Of a stretch of 64,000 bases of DNA, positions 1-8,698 are shown one piece after another (positions within the stretch are counted from its first letter, which is position 1; each line of letters opens with the position of its first letter). The translations under genes were made by a program, and so were the position numbers. Source of the stretch: Shewanella psychrophila (lineage in GTDB: Bacteria; Pseudomonadota; Gammaproteobacteria; Enterobacterales; Shewanellaceae); contig NZ_CP014782.1 of NCBI RefSeq assembly GCF_002005305.1, positions 5,580,001-5,644,000 of the forward strand, given 5' to 3'. The notes under the pieces are model-generated. The model was given only the letters and a program-made list of their open reading frames with translations. It had not been told where the DNA came from and did no database searches.

Positions 1-2
1 AC

Positions 3-236
3 AACAAGAATCCAGAAAAACCATACAAGCTTAGATTGATGTATGAGGCAAACCCTATGGCATTCTTAGTCGAACAAGCTGGCGGTAAAGCCTCTACCGG
101 TTATGAAACCATCATGGATATCGAACCAAGTGAAATTCATCAGCGCGTCGCCGTTATCTTAGGATCGGCTAACGAAGTTGATGCTTGCCTTGAGTACTAT
201 GAAATCGATTACAGTGAAGAACCAAAGATCGACTAA
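3..236 (+). CDS. fbp: Fructose-1,6-bisphosphatase class I, C-terminal part (5' end outside window)
   Basis: The open frame runs in from the window edge and ends with TAA at 234-236. The translated tail (KPYKLRLMYEANPMAFLVEQ, then AGGKAS) is the conserved C-terminal region of class I FBPase, in which the YEANPMAFL segment lines the sugar-phosphate site. The enzyme hydrolyses fructose 1,6-bisphosphate to fructose 6-phosphate in gluconeogenesis in the cytoplasm. About 77 codons are present, roughly a quarter of the usual protein of about 330 residues. It is followed by a hairpin terminator. Family assignment is firm; nothing can be said about the start or promoter. Confidence 0.93.
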   Translation, partial: NKNPEKPYKLRLMYEANPMAFLVEQAGGKASTGYETIMDIEPSEIHQRVAVILGSANEVDACLEYYEIDYSEEPKID

Positions 237-299
237 CTCTAGCGAGAGTTAGCTGCTCGGTATGAATGATTAGCCACTCTTTAATAGGGTGGCTTTTTT
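234..299 (+). terminator. Rho-independent terminator of fbp, preceded by a small hairpin at the stop codon
   Basis: AGCCACTCT (272-280) pairs with AGGGTGGCT (286-294) across a 5-nt loop, one G-U pair, followed by six T. Immediately upstream, TAACTCT (234-240) and AGAGTTA (245-251) form a second 7-bp hairpin that includes the fbp stop codon. Orientation fits transcription of fbp. Confidence 0.8.
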
Positions 300-612
300 G
301 TGTCAGCTGTCTTGTTACGTTTTACTTAGCTGGATATTTGAGATCGAACCTTCATGGCGATCTATCACCTGCGGTGAGCATTGTGCAGATACTTCCTCGG
401 GACGCCATGCACCATCCCTGGTCGCTTAACGAAAACATCCATGTTTTCGATACCCTCAGCCGCATCTACACTTGTGATAAACAAGCAGAGCCCTTCTTCG
501 ATTGAGCTTTTCATAGGACATAGAGTCTAGGCAATAGCCAACCGCTTTTACTTGCCACTTTTAACTTAAAACTCACAGTTTATAGCTTATAGCTAGTGGC
601 TAATTGCCAGAC
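300..612. other. Intergenic stretch with a GAAAACAT palindrome, no credible gene
   Basis: This stretch between fbp and fccA carries a 79-codon open frame (266-505) that starts inside the fbp terminator and has no recognisable family, so it is not called. It holds a near-perfect inverted repeat GAAAACATCCATGTTTTC (431-448; arms of 8 around CC), embedded in sequence that looks like a dispersed non-coding repeat. Its copy number elsewhere cannot be judged here. Confidence 0.4.
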
Positions 613-645
613 AAAAAAATACCGTCACCTTGCTAGATAACGGTA
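613..645 (-). terminator. Rho-independent terminator for fccA
   Basis: Read on the minus strand, TACCGT and ACGGTA form the base of a hairpin with a 14-nt loop, followed by seven T (plus-strand A-run 613-619). It lies about 95 bp past the fccA stop codon and points the right way. Confidence 0.65.
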
Positions 646-739
646 CTTTCGTAGATGACACTGACCACGGGGATTAAAGCAGTCAGCTATTTTGACGATT
701 CTACTTCTTAAAATCAGCGCTTATAAAAAAGCCTTAGCG

Positions 740-2530
740 CTATTTCTTAGAGTAGCTAGCCGCCTCTTCACCGGCGAGTCTGCCGAAAGTGATGATATCT
801 GAGATAGCATTCCCTCCTAATCGGTTTGCGCCATGTACACCACCAGTCACTTCACCGGCGCCATATAGCCCAGGAATAACTTGCTTCTTGGCATCTAAGA
901 TCTCGGCCTTAGTATCTATCTTCACGCCGCCCATGGTGTGGTGCACACCAGGAGTCACTTCGATGGCATAGTAGTTACCTTCATTTAACGCACGGGGTAA
1001 ATTTGGACGCTCAAAATCAGTGTCCTTACCACTTGTCACTAAGCTGTTGTAGCGCGCGACAGTTTCAGTCAATGCTTTACCATCGATATTCTCAAGCTTA
1101 CCTAATTTAACCAAAGAGTCAGCCGACGGGGCAACACCTAGGCCAATATACTTGTCGATTTTCTTCAGAGACTTACGCACTGAATCATCAAAAATAAGGA
1201 ATGCTGTCTTACCACTCTGCTCTAAGATAGCTGCAGCCGCTTTATCACGAGTAGTGATCTCATTGACGAAACGCTTACCTTCACGGTTAACTAAGATAGC
1301 GCCGTTACCACGTACCGCTTCGGTGACCATCACACCACCTTTAACGGACAAGGTTGGGTGAGCCTGAATGTATTGTAGGTCTTGCATTGCGGCGCCTGCG
1401 TTGCCAGCGACATCGATACCATCACCAGTAGCACCAGGTTGGTTAGTCGATACGAAGCCTTTTAGCTTAGGGTCTAGCTTAGACACCCGCTCGTTATTCT
1501 TAGCGAAGCCACCGGTTGCTAAGATAACAGCATCGGCTTTAATCCAGTAGTATCCCTTATACATACCTTTAACCAGCAGACCTTTCACCCTACCTGAACC
1601 ATCTTTAAGAATTTCGATACCTCGGGTGTTCATGCGCATGTCGATATCACGCTTCACCGCGTTATCGTATAGCACTTGGATCACATGGGCTCCCACGCCC
1701 GCGCCACCAGTAGGTCGGTGAGTACGGTTAACCGATGCGCCGCCCATACGGCCAACATCACTCAAGTCAGCCCCCATGGCTGTCATCCAATCTACAGAGC
1801 CTTTAGAGTGGCTCACTAATACATCGACCAGAGCGGGATCGTTAAGGTCACGACCCCCTTTCATAGTGTCTTTAGTCATTAACTCAAGACTGTCTACTAT
1901 GCCTTTAGCTTTCTGTTGATCCGTCCAAGCGGCATTCATGCCACCGGCGGCCAACTTTGCATTACCACCAATCACAGGCTCTTTCTCAATGAGGATCACC
2001 GACGCCCCCTTATCATGGGCTGCTACAGAGGCAGAGAAGCCTGCGCCGCCAGAGCCTACAACGACCACATTGACTGTATCATGTGGCGCCATGGCTAATG
2101 CAGCTTCACGCTCAGACTTATCCTTAGCAAGCTCGGCAATACTTGGCTCATGACGTTCCCACTTGCCCGCGTATGGCATATCAAAATCAAAGCTGTGGCA
2201 AGAGTCACAATAGACCATAGATTTTTCATGAGCGCTGTGACAGGTCGTACAGGCTATTTCGCCAGGAAAGTGGGAATCATGGGCATTATAGTGCTCATGC
2301 TTGGTCTCTTGAGCGACCTCGTCCATAGTGCCATGGCAAGATACACACTGGGCGTTCTCGTAGCTCAGACTATCGTTTGATAACTCACCATCTGAGGTAT
2401 GGCAGCTTTCACACTCTTGGTTTTCACCATGAAAATCGGCTAGCGTATCCGCTGCCATTGTATTAGCGGCGAAACCCGCAGTGCCCAGTAACGTGGCCAG
2501 GCAAATAGCACTTTTCAGCTTTTTCATCAC
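740..2530 (-). CDS. fccA: Periplasmic tetraheme flavocytochrome c3 fumarate reductase
   Basis: A 596-residue precursor that reduces fumarate to succinate in the periplasm during anaerobic respiration, normally fed electrons by the quinol dehydrogenase CymA. Residues 1-26 are a Sec signal peptide ending ...ANTMA. Four CxxCH heme motifs lie at 40-44, 62-66, 94-98 and 108-112, then a flavin domain with the dinucleotide motif GSGGAGF (159-165). Subtracting the 26-residue signal, the catalytic residues known from Shewanella frigidimarina FccA fall exactly in place: His365, Glu378, Arg381, Arg402, His504 and Arg544 (precursor 391, 404, 407, 428, 530, 570). It is therefore predicted to be a working fumarate reductase rather than a urocanate- or other acrylate-reducing paralogue. 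Transcribed divergently from a two-component system. Confidence 0.95.
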   Translation of the reverse strand: MMKKLKSAICLATLLGTAGFAANTMAADTLADFHGENQECESCHTSDGELSNDSLSYENAQCVSCHGTMDEVAQETKHEHYNAHDSHFPGEIACTTCHSAHEKSMVYCDSCHSFDFDMPYAGKWERHEPSIAELAKDKSEREAALAMAPHDTVNVVVVGSGGAGFSASVAAHDKGASVILIEKEPVIGGNAKLAAGGMNAAWTDQQKAKGIVDSLELMTKDTMKGGRDLNDPALVDVLVSHSKGSVDWMTAMGADLSDVGRMGGASVNRTHRPTGGAGVGAHVIQVLYDNAVKRDIDMRMNTRGIEILKDGSGRVKGLLVKGMYKGYYWIKADAVILATGGFAKNNERVSKLDPKLKGFVSTNQPGATGDGIDVAGNAGAAMQDLQYIQAHPTLSVKGGVMVTEAVRGNGAILVNREGKRFVNEITTRDKAAAAILEQSGKTAFLIFDDSVRKSLKKIDKYIGLGVAPSADSLVKLGKLENIDGKALTETVARYNSLVTSGKDTDFERPNLPRALNEGNYYAIEVTPGVHHTMGGVKIDTKAEILDAKKQVIPGLYGAGEVTGGVHGANRLGGNAISDIITFGRLAGEEAASYSKK

Positions 2531-2720
2531 ATCTCCTCACTATTAAACCTAGCAATCTTCGTTGCCCTGTTTAACAGCTCATGTCTATAGTTTCTGAAAC
2601 CAATAGGTATTGAATTCAGATATCATTAACTCACTTATTCATGTCAATTTTCAGCCTTAGATGACTGGCCCTCAAGGGAAATCTCTGCCAAGTAAACAGA
2701 AGTATAATCCGCTTCACAGG

Positions 2721-2735
2721 GCAACTGGGGCACCA
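2721..2735 (-). promoter_or_regulatory. Candidate sigma-54 -24/-12 promoter for fccA
   Basis: On the minus strand the sequence TGGTGCCCCAGTTGC matches the sigma-54 consensus TGGCAC-N5-TTGC at 8 of 10 defined positions with the exact GG-to-GC spacing. It would place the transcription start about 180 bp upstream of the fccA ATG. This is a motif match only. The neighbouring response regulator lacks the sigma-54 contact loop, so a different activator would be needed. Confidence 0.35.
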
Positions 2736-2778
2736 TGCAAGGATGCATAAATTCACAGCCTGTTATGCAATTTTGCAT
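2735..2778. promoter_or_regulatory. Pair of ATGCA-type palindromes between fccA and the two-component genes
   Basis: Two inverted repeats, ATGCAAGGATGCAT (2735-2748; arms ATGCA/TGCAT) and ATGCAATTTTGCAT (2765-2778; arms ATGCAA/TTGCAT), start exactly 30 bp apart, close to three helical turns. Such helically phased repeats in a divergent promoter are typical of operators for a dimeric regulator. The adjacent response regulator is the obvious but unproven candidate. Confidence 0.5.
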
Positions 2779-2927
2779 GGGAGCTAGATACAGAGATCAC
2801 ATATTCGTAATGGAGGCGGTAAGAAGCTAAATCGGCCGCTGAAAAAGTAACAAAAATCACTGAGAAATGTCAGGAATCTAGGCTGGTAGCACAGTTACAA
2901 CAAAGCTTTCCATGCTAATCTCGCCCC

Positions 2928-4982
2928 ATGAAATACCCTTGCATTATCACTTGCCTACTCTGCTTTCTCTGCTCTGTATTTAGCACTGAAGTTGAGGCTT
3001 GGCAGACAGATGAAAATATCATTTTTGGTGTCCATTCTAAGACTGCACCATTGGAGTGGCGCAACAACGGCGTCGATCAGGGGTTTCATTTAGAATTAAT
3101 GAGCCGCATCGGCCAGATGACAGGTAAACGTATCATTGTCAGGCGAAAGACATTTCAACAGCTGTTAGCAGATGTTAATGACGACACCAGTTCCATCGAC
3201 GTGATTGCAGTCGTCAGCCCAGTAACCATAGACAGGCAACTCAGCCAATCCGATCCCATCTATGCCACACATGCCAAAGCCTATACCTTGCAGGGAAAAG
3301 AATTCATCCATGGATGGCATGACCTTGCGGGTAAGCGTGTGGCAATTAAAAAAGGCGCCTTCGTCGATGTGTATATAACGGGCCAACCTCAGGGATTTGT
3401 ACGAGTCGATGTCGATCTCTACGAAACAGGCTTTATGCAGTTAATCGCAGGAGAAGTCGATATTGTGCTGGCAGAAAACTTTGTCGCCAGACGTTTAATG
3501 CCCCATTATCCGTCTATAAGGAGCTCCAGTGACCCTTTGATATATGGTGCATTTAATTTCGTCAGCAATAGTAAGAATGCCCGACTCATGGCCGAGATAA
3601 ACGATGCACTCAGGCAGCTTAAGCTATCCGGGGAATACGATCGTCTAGTGAATAAGTGGTTCGGAACAGGTCGGGAAAAAGTCGATCTTTCTAATACTCA
3701 GCAAAGACTGCTCTGGGCGGCCACCTTAGTGAGTATCATCTCAGCTTTAGGCATGTTGTTGACAGGGTATATCAGTCACAGTCTAAAGAAACGAACTCAC
3801 GCACTTAATCTGGAGCTAGCCCAGAGAAAACGTGCCGAACACCAGATTTCCAGACTATCTCAACAATTTCAATCTGTGCTGGATGGGATCCCCCACGGCG
3901 TCACCTTATTTAACCGTGATTGTGTGAGCCTCTGGAGTAACGATAATAACAATGAACTGCTGAGCAGTTCCGATTTCCACTTTATTAATGGCGACATTTT
4001 CCAGCTCAATAAAACCTTAATTCAAGTCTTGGATAGCCAAACCTCTTTGATAGCCGACATGGCCTATCGCACTCAATTTTGGCAGTTACAGATCCACCCC
4101 ATAGGAAATGATCAAGCCGTAATCCTCTTGGAGGAAGCGACCGAACAGCATAACCTCAGACAAGCCAATGATGAGGCCAGCCGGCTCGCCTCATTGGGAG
4201 AGCTATCTGCAGGGATAGCACACGAGATCAACAATCCAACGGGGATCATCATCCATGCCATTGCCTTTTTTAATCATGCCCTCAAAGACCTGCAACAAGC
4301 CACGGATGCTTATGGGAAACAAAATCCATTTTGGTTAATTGCTGGCCTAGAGCCACAACTCGCCATGACAGAATTGAATCAGAGCAGCTTGACCGTAGAG
4401 GAGGGGGCTAAACGGATAAGCCATATCGTTAAAGATCTCAAGCGTTACGCCTTACCAAAAGTTACCACAGAACATCAGCTACTAGACCTAAACGAAGTGG
4501 TTAAGGTCTCCCAGAGGTTAACGGCCAATCAGACCAAGATATTCAGACTCAATATTCAGTTAAATGAGCCTGCACCTATGATCATGGGGGATGCCCAACA
4601 GCTACATCAGGTATTGATCAATTTGATCCAAAATGCCTGTCATGCAAGTAAACCAGCCACAGGAGATGACTCAGACTGTGACACCATCACAATTGAAACT
4701 AACATCTCGGGTAATAGGGGCTGTTTAACCATAAGGGATACGGGAGCGGGTATGGATAGCACCACGTTGCAGCGTATAACTGAACCATTCTTTACCACTC
4801 GGCGCTCCTGTGGCGGAAGCGGCTTAGGTCTGTCTGTTTGCAGTCGAATAATCAAGGAACATATGGCGGAAATGCAGTTCAGTTCTCGTCTTGGCCAGGG
4901 AACCAAGATCAAAATTCAATTTTTATCCGTCCCGGACTCAATCAAGGCACTCAAATTATCCTCATTGGAGCAAGACACGTGA
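2928..4982 (+). CDS. Sensor histidine kinase with periplasmic solute-binding (SBP_bac_3) sensor domain
   Basis: A 684-residue membrane kinase. A signal/anchor segment (about 1-24) is followed by a periplasmic family-3 solute-binding domain (about 30-245, beginning NIIFGVHSKTAPLEWR), a transmembrane helix (about 260-283), a coiled linker, a PAS-like region, a HisKA domain with phospho-acceptor His432 in AGIAHEINNP, and an HATPase_c domain with N box (NLIQNACHAS), G1 (DTGAGMD) and G2 (GGSGLGLS). The HEINNP H-box type groups it with NtrB/DctB-like kinases. It presumably senses a small periplasmic ligand. Its stop overlaps the GTG start of the response regulator by 4 bp, so the pair is translationally coupled. 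Divergence from fccA suggests control of fumarate respiration, but this is inferred from position only. Confidence 0.9.
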   Translation: MKYPCIITCLLCFLCSVFSTEVEAWQTDENIIFGVHSKTAPLEWRNNGVDQGFHLELMSRIGQMTGKRIIVRRKTFQQLLADVNDDTSSIDVIAVVSPVTIDRQLSQSDPIYATHAKAYTLQGKEFIHGWHDLAGKRVAIKKGAFVDVYITGQPQGFVRVDVDLYETGFMQLIAGEVDIVLAENFVARRLMPHYPSIRSSSDPLIYGAFNFVSNSKNARLMAEINDALRQLKLSGEYDRLVNKWFGTGREKVDLSNTQQRLLWAATLVSIISALGMLLTGYISHSLKKRTHALNLELAQRKRAEHQISRLSQQFQSVLDGIPHGVTLFNRDCVSLWSNDNNNELLSSSDFHFINGDIFQLNKTLIQVLDSQTSLIADMAYRTQFWQLQIHPIGNDQAVILLEEATEQHNLRQANDEASRLASLGELSAGIAHEINNPTGIIIHAIAFFNHALKDLQQATDAYGKQNPFWLIAGLEPQLAMTELNQSSLTVEEGAKRISHIVKDLKRYALPKVTTEHQLLDLNEVVKVSQRLTANQTKIFRLNIQLNEPAPMIMGDAQQLHQVLINLIQNACHASKPATGDDSDCDTITIETNISGNRGCLTIRDTGAGMDSTTLQRITEPFFTTRRSCGGSGLGLSVCSRIIKEHMAEMQFSSRLGQGTKIKIQFLSVPDSIKALKLSSLEQDT

Positions 4983-6361
4983 AATTAGCAAGAAATATCC
5001 TCTTGGTTGATGATGAGCCTTCCTGGCTCAGAAGCTTAGCCATCACACTCAATCGTCTGGTCCCCGAAGCCAAAATCGACACCTGCGTCGACAGTCGACA
5101 AGTGGATAACAGGCTGGCACTCAATGATTATGCCCTGGTGCTCCTCGATTTGACCATGCCCTTTCACTCGGGCGAAACCCTATTGGAGATGATCCGCAGT
5201 AAGTCCCCAAAGACTCGGGTCATCATAGTCACCGGCGTCAATGAGGTAGATACAGCCGTTCGTTGTATTAAAAATGGAGCCTATGACTACTTTATCAAAA
5301 CGGATAATGTCGACGACCTTGCCCGCACTGTACGTAGAGCGTTAGAAGTCGTCGGGCTCGAACGTAACTATTTGATGATTAAGGAGCGTTTTCTTAGCCG
5401 TATCTTACATCAACCCCAAGCCTTCAATAATATTCTCACCTGTGAACCTGCACTGCTGGATCAATTCCGTTATCTCGAGGCCGTTGCCATGAGCCCTGAA
5501 CCCATACTTATTTCAGGTGAGAGTGGTACAGGTAAAGATGAATTTGCCAAGTCCTGTCATCAGCTATCTTGTGCAGATAGTCCTTTTATCAATATTAATC
5601 TCGCTGGAATTAATACTCACGCCTTCGAGCTACAAGTATTTGGTCAGATGACAACTCATGATGATGGCGAGGTCTGCGCCAAAGCAGGTGCTTTACACCA
5701 TGTCAAAGATGGGCTGCTTTATCTTAATGAAATAGGCAGTTTACCTTTAGCGGCTCAGGCAAAGCTGATTGATGTCATCGAACATAAACAATATTACCCA
5801 GTAGGAAGCGATCGCCCCTACCCGGTCAATTGTAAGATCATCGCTTCAACACAAGATGATCTCCTCAGCCTCAATCGAAAGGGAAAATTTCGCAGCGATC
5901 TTCTGTATCGATTAAAATCTCACAAGATAAACTTGCCCCCATTAAGGGAGAGAAAGTTAGACCTATCCATGTTAATCAACCACTTTATCAACTTAGCAGC
6001 AAATGAAATGGGATTAGCGGCACCACAGCAGCCAATAAACTTGACCAGCCAATTAGCAGATTATGATTTTCCCGGAAATCTGCATGAATTGAAAGGCATG
6101 GTGTTTGACGGAGTCAGTCGCAGTGATGGTATACAGCTTAATATTACTCCTTTTATGGAGGCAATTAACGAGGGAAATATTGGTGCCATTAAACCGCAAG
6201 ATTTAATCAGTTTCCCAAGAGAGTTACCTACATTGGCAGAAGTGAGCCAAGCCTTGATCGACGAAGCCATGAGTCGCACTGCAAATAACCAGACTGCTGC
6301 TGCAAGAATGCTGGGCATTAGCCAGAGTGCATTGAGCAGACGTATAACCAAAGAGAAATGA
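4979..6361 (+). CDS. NtrC-family response regulator with degenerate AAA+ domain
   Basis: A 460-residue regulator. The GTG at 4979 is chosen because it overlaps the kinase stop (GTGA) and has GGAG 8 bp upstream; a longer frame from 4838 would run deep into the kinase gene. Domains: receiver (about 5-125) with DDE acid pocket, phospho-Asp57 (LLDLTMP), switch Thr (VTG) and Lys (IKT); AAA+ domain (about 160-385) with Walker A GESGTGKD; Fis-type helix-turn-helix at the C-terminus (NNQTAAARMLGISQSALSRR). Two hallmarks of sigma-54 activators are altered: the GAFTGA loop is absent (the region after VFGQ reads MTTHDDGE) and the Walker B is LYLNEIG, with Asn for the Mg-binding Asp. It is predicted not to open sigma-54 promoters and probably acts as a simple DNA-binding activator or repressor. 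Confidence 0.88.
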   Translation: MKLARNILLVDDEPSWLRSLAITLNRLVPEAKIDTCVDSRQVDNRLALNDYALVLLDLTMPFHSGETLLEMIRSKSPKTRVIIVTGVNEVDTAVRCIKNGAYDYFIKTDNVDDLARTVRRALEVVGLERNYLMIKERFLSRILHQPQAFNNILTCEPALLDQFRYLEAVAMSPEPILISGESGTGKDEFAKSCHQLSCADSPFININLAGINTHAFELQVFGQMTTHDDGEVCAKAGALHHVKDGLLYLNEIGSLPLAAQAKLIDVIEHKQYYPVGSDRPYPVNCKIIASTQDDLLSLNRKGKFRSDLLYRLKSHKINLPPLRERKLDLSMLINHFINLAANEMGLAAPQQPINLTSQLADYDFPGNLHELKGMVFDGVSRSDGIQLNITPFMEAINEGNIGAIKPQDLISFPRELPTLAEVSQALIDEAMSRTANNQTAAARMLGISQSALSRRITKEK

Positions 6362-6480
6362 TTTTTAATATATTAATTGCGATTCAAAAATAGAATATTT
6401 ACAGATCTATAAACAAGCTATAAATCTAACAGCTATAGACTTGCTACACTTAACGAAGAACTTTATTAACTGACGCAGTT

Positions 6481-7248
6481 ATGAAATTTTGGATGTCAGC
6501 CTGCCTCTATTGTTTTTTCTCTCAAATGGCTTTTGCCGAGCATACCCTAGATCTAACAAAACTTGAGTATCTCACCGAGTCATACCCTCCCTATAACTAT
6601 ATAGAAGAGGGTAAATTCAAGGGCATTGCAATCGACCTTCTCAATGCAGCTCTACAACAGGCAAGTCATAAGCCTCAAGAGCTCAACATCCGCCTTTTTC
6701 CTTGGCCAAGAGCCTATAAGATGATGCTCAAAGGCTCGAACCGTGTACTTTTTTCAACCACAAGAACACAAGAACGGGAGCCACTTTTTCAGTGGGCAGG
6801 CCCTATAACAAGCACAAAAGTAGTCTTACTCGCGTTAACTGAAGAGCACATCAATATTCAATCCATAGAGCAGCTTGCCCAATATTCCATTGGCACGATA
6901 AAAGATGATATTGGTGAGCAATTACTCCTTTCTAGTGGCTTTCCATTCAGTCAGATAAGACAAGCTCATAGTGCTGAGTCTTTAGTTAGAATGCTAAGTA
7001 AGGGCCGAATACAGCTTTGGGCCTACGAAGAAAATGTCGCTCGCTGGTATATCGCAAATTCAAGCTTACCCAATAATCGCTTTACCTCTGTTTTTACCCT
7101 TAAGGAAAGCGAGCTCTTCTATGCCTTCAGTAAAGACACTGATCCTAAACTTGTCGCAAGCTTGCAAGATGCTATCGACAAACTTAAGCGCCCTCCGGCT
7201 GAAGGAAATCAGAGCCGTTATGACAAGATCTTGTCTCAATACCAATGA
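6481..7248 (+). CDS. Periplasmic solute-binding protein, family 3 (amino-acid type), stand-alone
   Basis: A 255-residue secreted protein with a signal peptide (about 1-19, ending AFA) and a family-3 solute-binding fold, shown by LEYLTESYPPYNYIEEGKFK near the start and the FPWPRAY segment about 40 residues later. No ABC permease or ATPase gene is adjacent. Many such single-gene proteins in Shewanella are of unknown role. It follows the two-component genes by 119 bp on the same strand, so it may be a ligand-presenting accessory to the kinase, whose own sensor domain belongs to the same family. That link is inference from proximity. The ligand cannot be read from the sequence. Confidence 0.75.
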   Translation: MKFWMSACLYCFFSQMAFAEHTLDLTKLEYLTESYPPYNYIEEGKFKGIAIDLLNAALQQASHKPQELNIRLFPWPRAYKMMLKGSNRVLFSTTRTQEREPLFQWAGPITSTKVVLLALTEEHINIQSIEQLAQYSIGTIKDDIGEQLLLSSGFPFSQIRQAHSAESLVRMLSKGRIQLWAYEENVARWYIANSSLPNNRFTSVFTLKESELFYAFSKDTDPKLVASLQDAIDKLKRPPAEGNQSRYDKILSQYQ

Positions 7249-7271
7249 GACACAAAAATCGGCCCAATAAA

Positions 7272-7313
7272 AAGCCCATAGACCTTTTTACTAGCAAGTC
7301 TATGAGCTTTTTC
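7272..7313. terminator. Bidirectional terminator between convergent genes
   Basis: AAGCCCATAGAC (7272-7283) pairs with GTCTATGAGCTT (7298-7309) with one mismatch, and has runs of T on one side and A on the other. It lies between the stop codons of two convergent genes and can serve both. Confidence 0.65.
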
Positions 7314-7336
7314 TTAAATTATTTAAGTTATATCGA

Positions 7337-8620
7337 CTAAACCTGCTTGCTCTCTTGTACCAGAGGCTCAGCAGCTGAGGCCGCTTGCTCGGCTACTTCA
7401 TAACCCTGCTCAGTCGCATCGACTATGGTCAATACCGCGGCATCACCTACTACGTTACATGAGGTCAGTACCATATCGATTAAACGGTCTAACGCAGCTA
7501 CTATGGCGAAGGCTTCAACAGGCAAACCCATCTGATGAATTAGCACTCCTATCATCACCATACCGCCACCAGGAACACCGCCGGCACCAACAGAAAGAAG
7601 AAAGATACTGAATAACAGTGCAGGCAATTGCTCCATCGCAATAGGCGCGCCGAAAGCATTCGCCACGAAGAAGATTGCTATCGTGATATAGATGGAAACC
7701 CCACCCATGTTCATGGTGGCTCCGAGCGGCACACCAAAACCAGCAATAGAGCGCTTAACACCTAACTTCTCGGTCAAGGTGCGCATGGTCACAGGTATCG
7801 TTGCATTTGAACTCGCCGTAGAAAGTGAGAACAAGATCTGTTCACGCGTCTTAGTGCGAAACTCTTTCGCCGAAACCGACGTGAAGGCACCAACAGCCAT
7901 AGGATAAACCACGAATATCCAAAGCAATAACAGGCCTAAGATGACAACCAGATACTCGACGACACTGAGAAAAATCTCCGCCTCTAAAGTTGCACCAAGT
8001 TTTAGCATCAAGGCGAAAACACCGATTGGAGCTAGCTGCATCACCACAGTGATCAGCTTCATCATCAGCTTGTTACCTTCCTGGAATCCTTGAACTAATA
8101 AGGGAGCTGCATTACCTAAGGACTTAAGCACACCGCCCACCAGCAAGGCCATAAAGATCACTTGTAACATGTTACCCGAGCTAAATGCAGCAACCGGGTT
8201 ACTAGGTACGATATTAACGATCAATTGAACCAAATTTGGCAATTCGGTGGCTGTGATTGTCGCGCCAGTACCGCCTGACATGTCGACACCTAAACCAGGC
8301 TGAAGTATGAGTGCTACGGCTAAAGCTGCAAAAATCGCCACCAAGGTGTTAATAATATAGAAACCAAATGTCTTGCCACCCAAACGGCCGAAACTTTTCA
8401 GGTCGTTTAGCTCAAGAACGCCGCATACTATGCTGACAAATACCAGTGGGACGACAAGCATCATGATCATGCTGACGAACATGCTTCCCACGCCAGAAGA
8501 TATCTCGACCACAGTGCCGGAGAAGAAACTAATATCCCCAAGAAGATATTGAATTATTGAACCGAAAATTAATCCGGAAAACAGACCAATAAAGATCCGT
8601 GATGAAAGTGATTTAGTCAT
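7337..8620 (-). CDS. Dicarboxylate/amino acid:cation symporter (DAACS family), atypical substrate site
   Basis: A 427-residue inner-membrane transporter of the GltP/DctA/GltPh fold with about eight membrane spans and two re-entrant loops. The HP1 serine-rich motif is SLSTASSNATIPVT (265-278). The HP2/TM8 region reads DRLIDMVLTSCNVVGD (378-393). Two positions differ from well-studied members: the Na+-binding NMDG motif is NMGG (304-307), and the arginine that recognises the acidic side chain of glutamate or aspartate (Arg397 in GltPh) is Leu385. The family is certain, but the substrate is unlikely to be a dicarboxylate. An AAGGCAGG ribosome-binding site precedes the ATG. It converges with the solute-binding protein gene. 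Confidence 0.88.
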   Translation of the reverse strand: MTKSLSSRIFIGLFSGLIFGSIIQYLLGDISFFSGTVVEISSGVGSMFVSMIMMLVVPLVFVSIVCGVLELNDLKSFGRLGGKTFGFYIINTLVAIFAALAVALILQPGLGVDMSGGTGATITATELPNLVQLIVNIVPSNPVAAFSSGNMLQVIFMALLVGGVLKSLGNAAPLLVQGFQEGNKLMMKLITVVMQLAPIGVFALMLKLGATLEAEIFLSVVEYLVVILGLLLLWIFVVYPMAVGAFTSVSAKEFRTKTREQILFSLSTASSNATIPVTMRTLTEKLGVKRSIAGFGVPLGATMNMGGVSIYITIAIFFVANAFGAPIAMEQLPALLFSIFLLSVGAGGVPGGGMVMIGVLIHQMGLPVEAFAIVAALDRLIDMVLTSCNVVGDAAVLTIVDATEQGYEVAEQAASAAEPLVQESKQV

Positions 8621-8698
8621 ATACCTGCCTTCGATTCAGCATATCTTTTATGTATGCTTTTATTAATTTGCACCTATGTCGATGCTTATATTTTGGGG

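Noticed and set aside
266..505. 79-codon open frame after fbp
   Set aside because: It starts within the fbp terminator hairpin, lacks a ribosome-binding site and family resemblance, and overlaps repeat-like palindromic sequence.
2700..2790. CRP/FNR site upstream of fccA
   Set aside because: Only partial half-sites (TTCACA) were seen; no TGTGA-N6-TCACA or TTGAT-N4-ATCAA match.
4838..4978. Upstream extension of the response regulator by 47 codons
   Set aside because: It would overlap the kinase ATP-binding domain by 145 bp; GTG 4979 with a good ribosome-binding site and GTGA overlap is the natural start.
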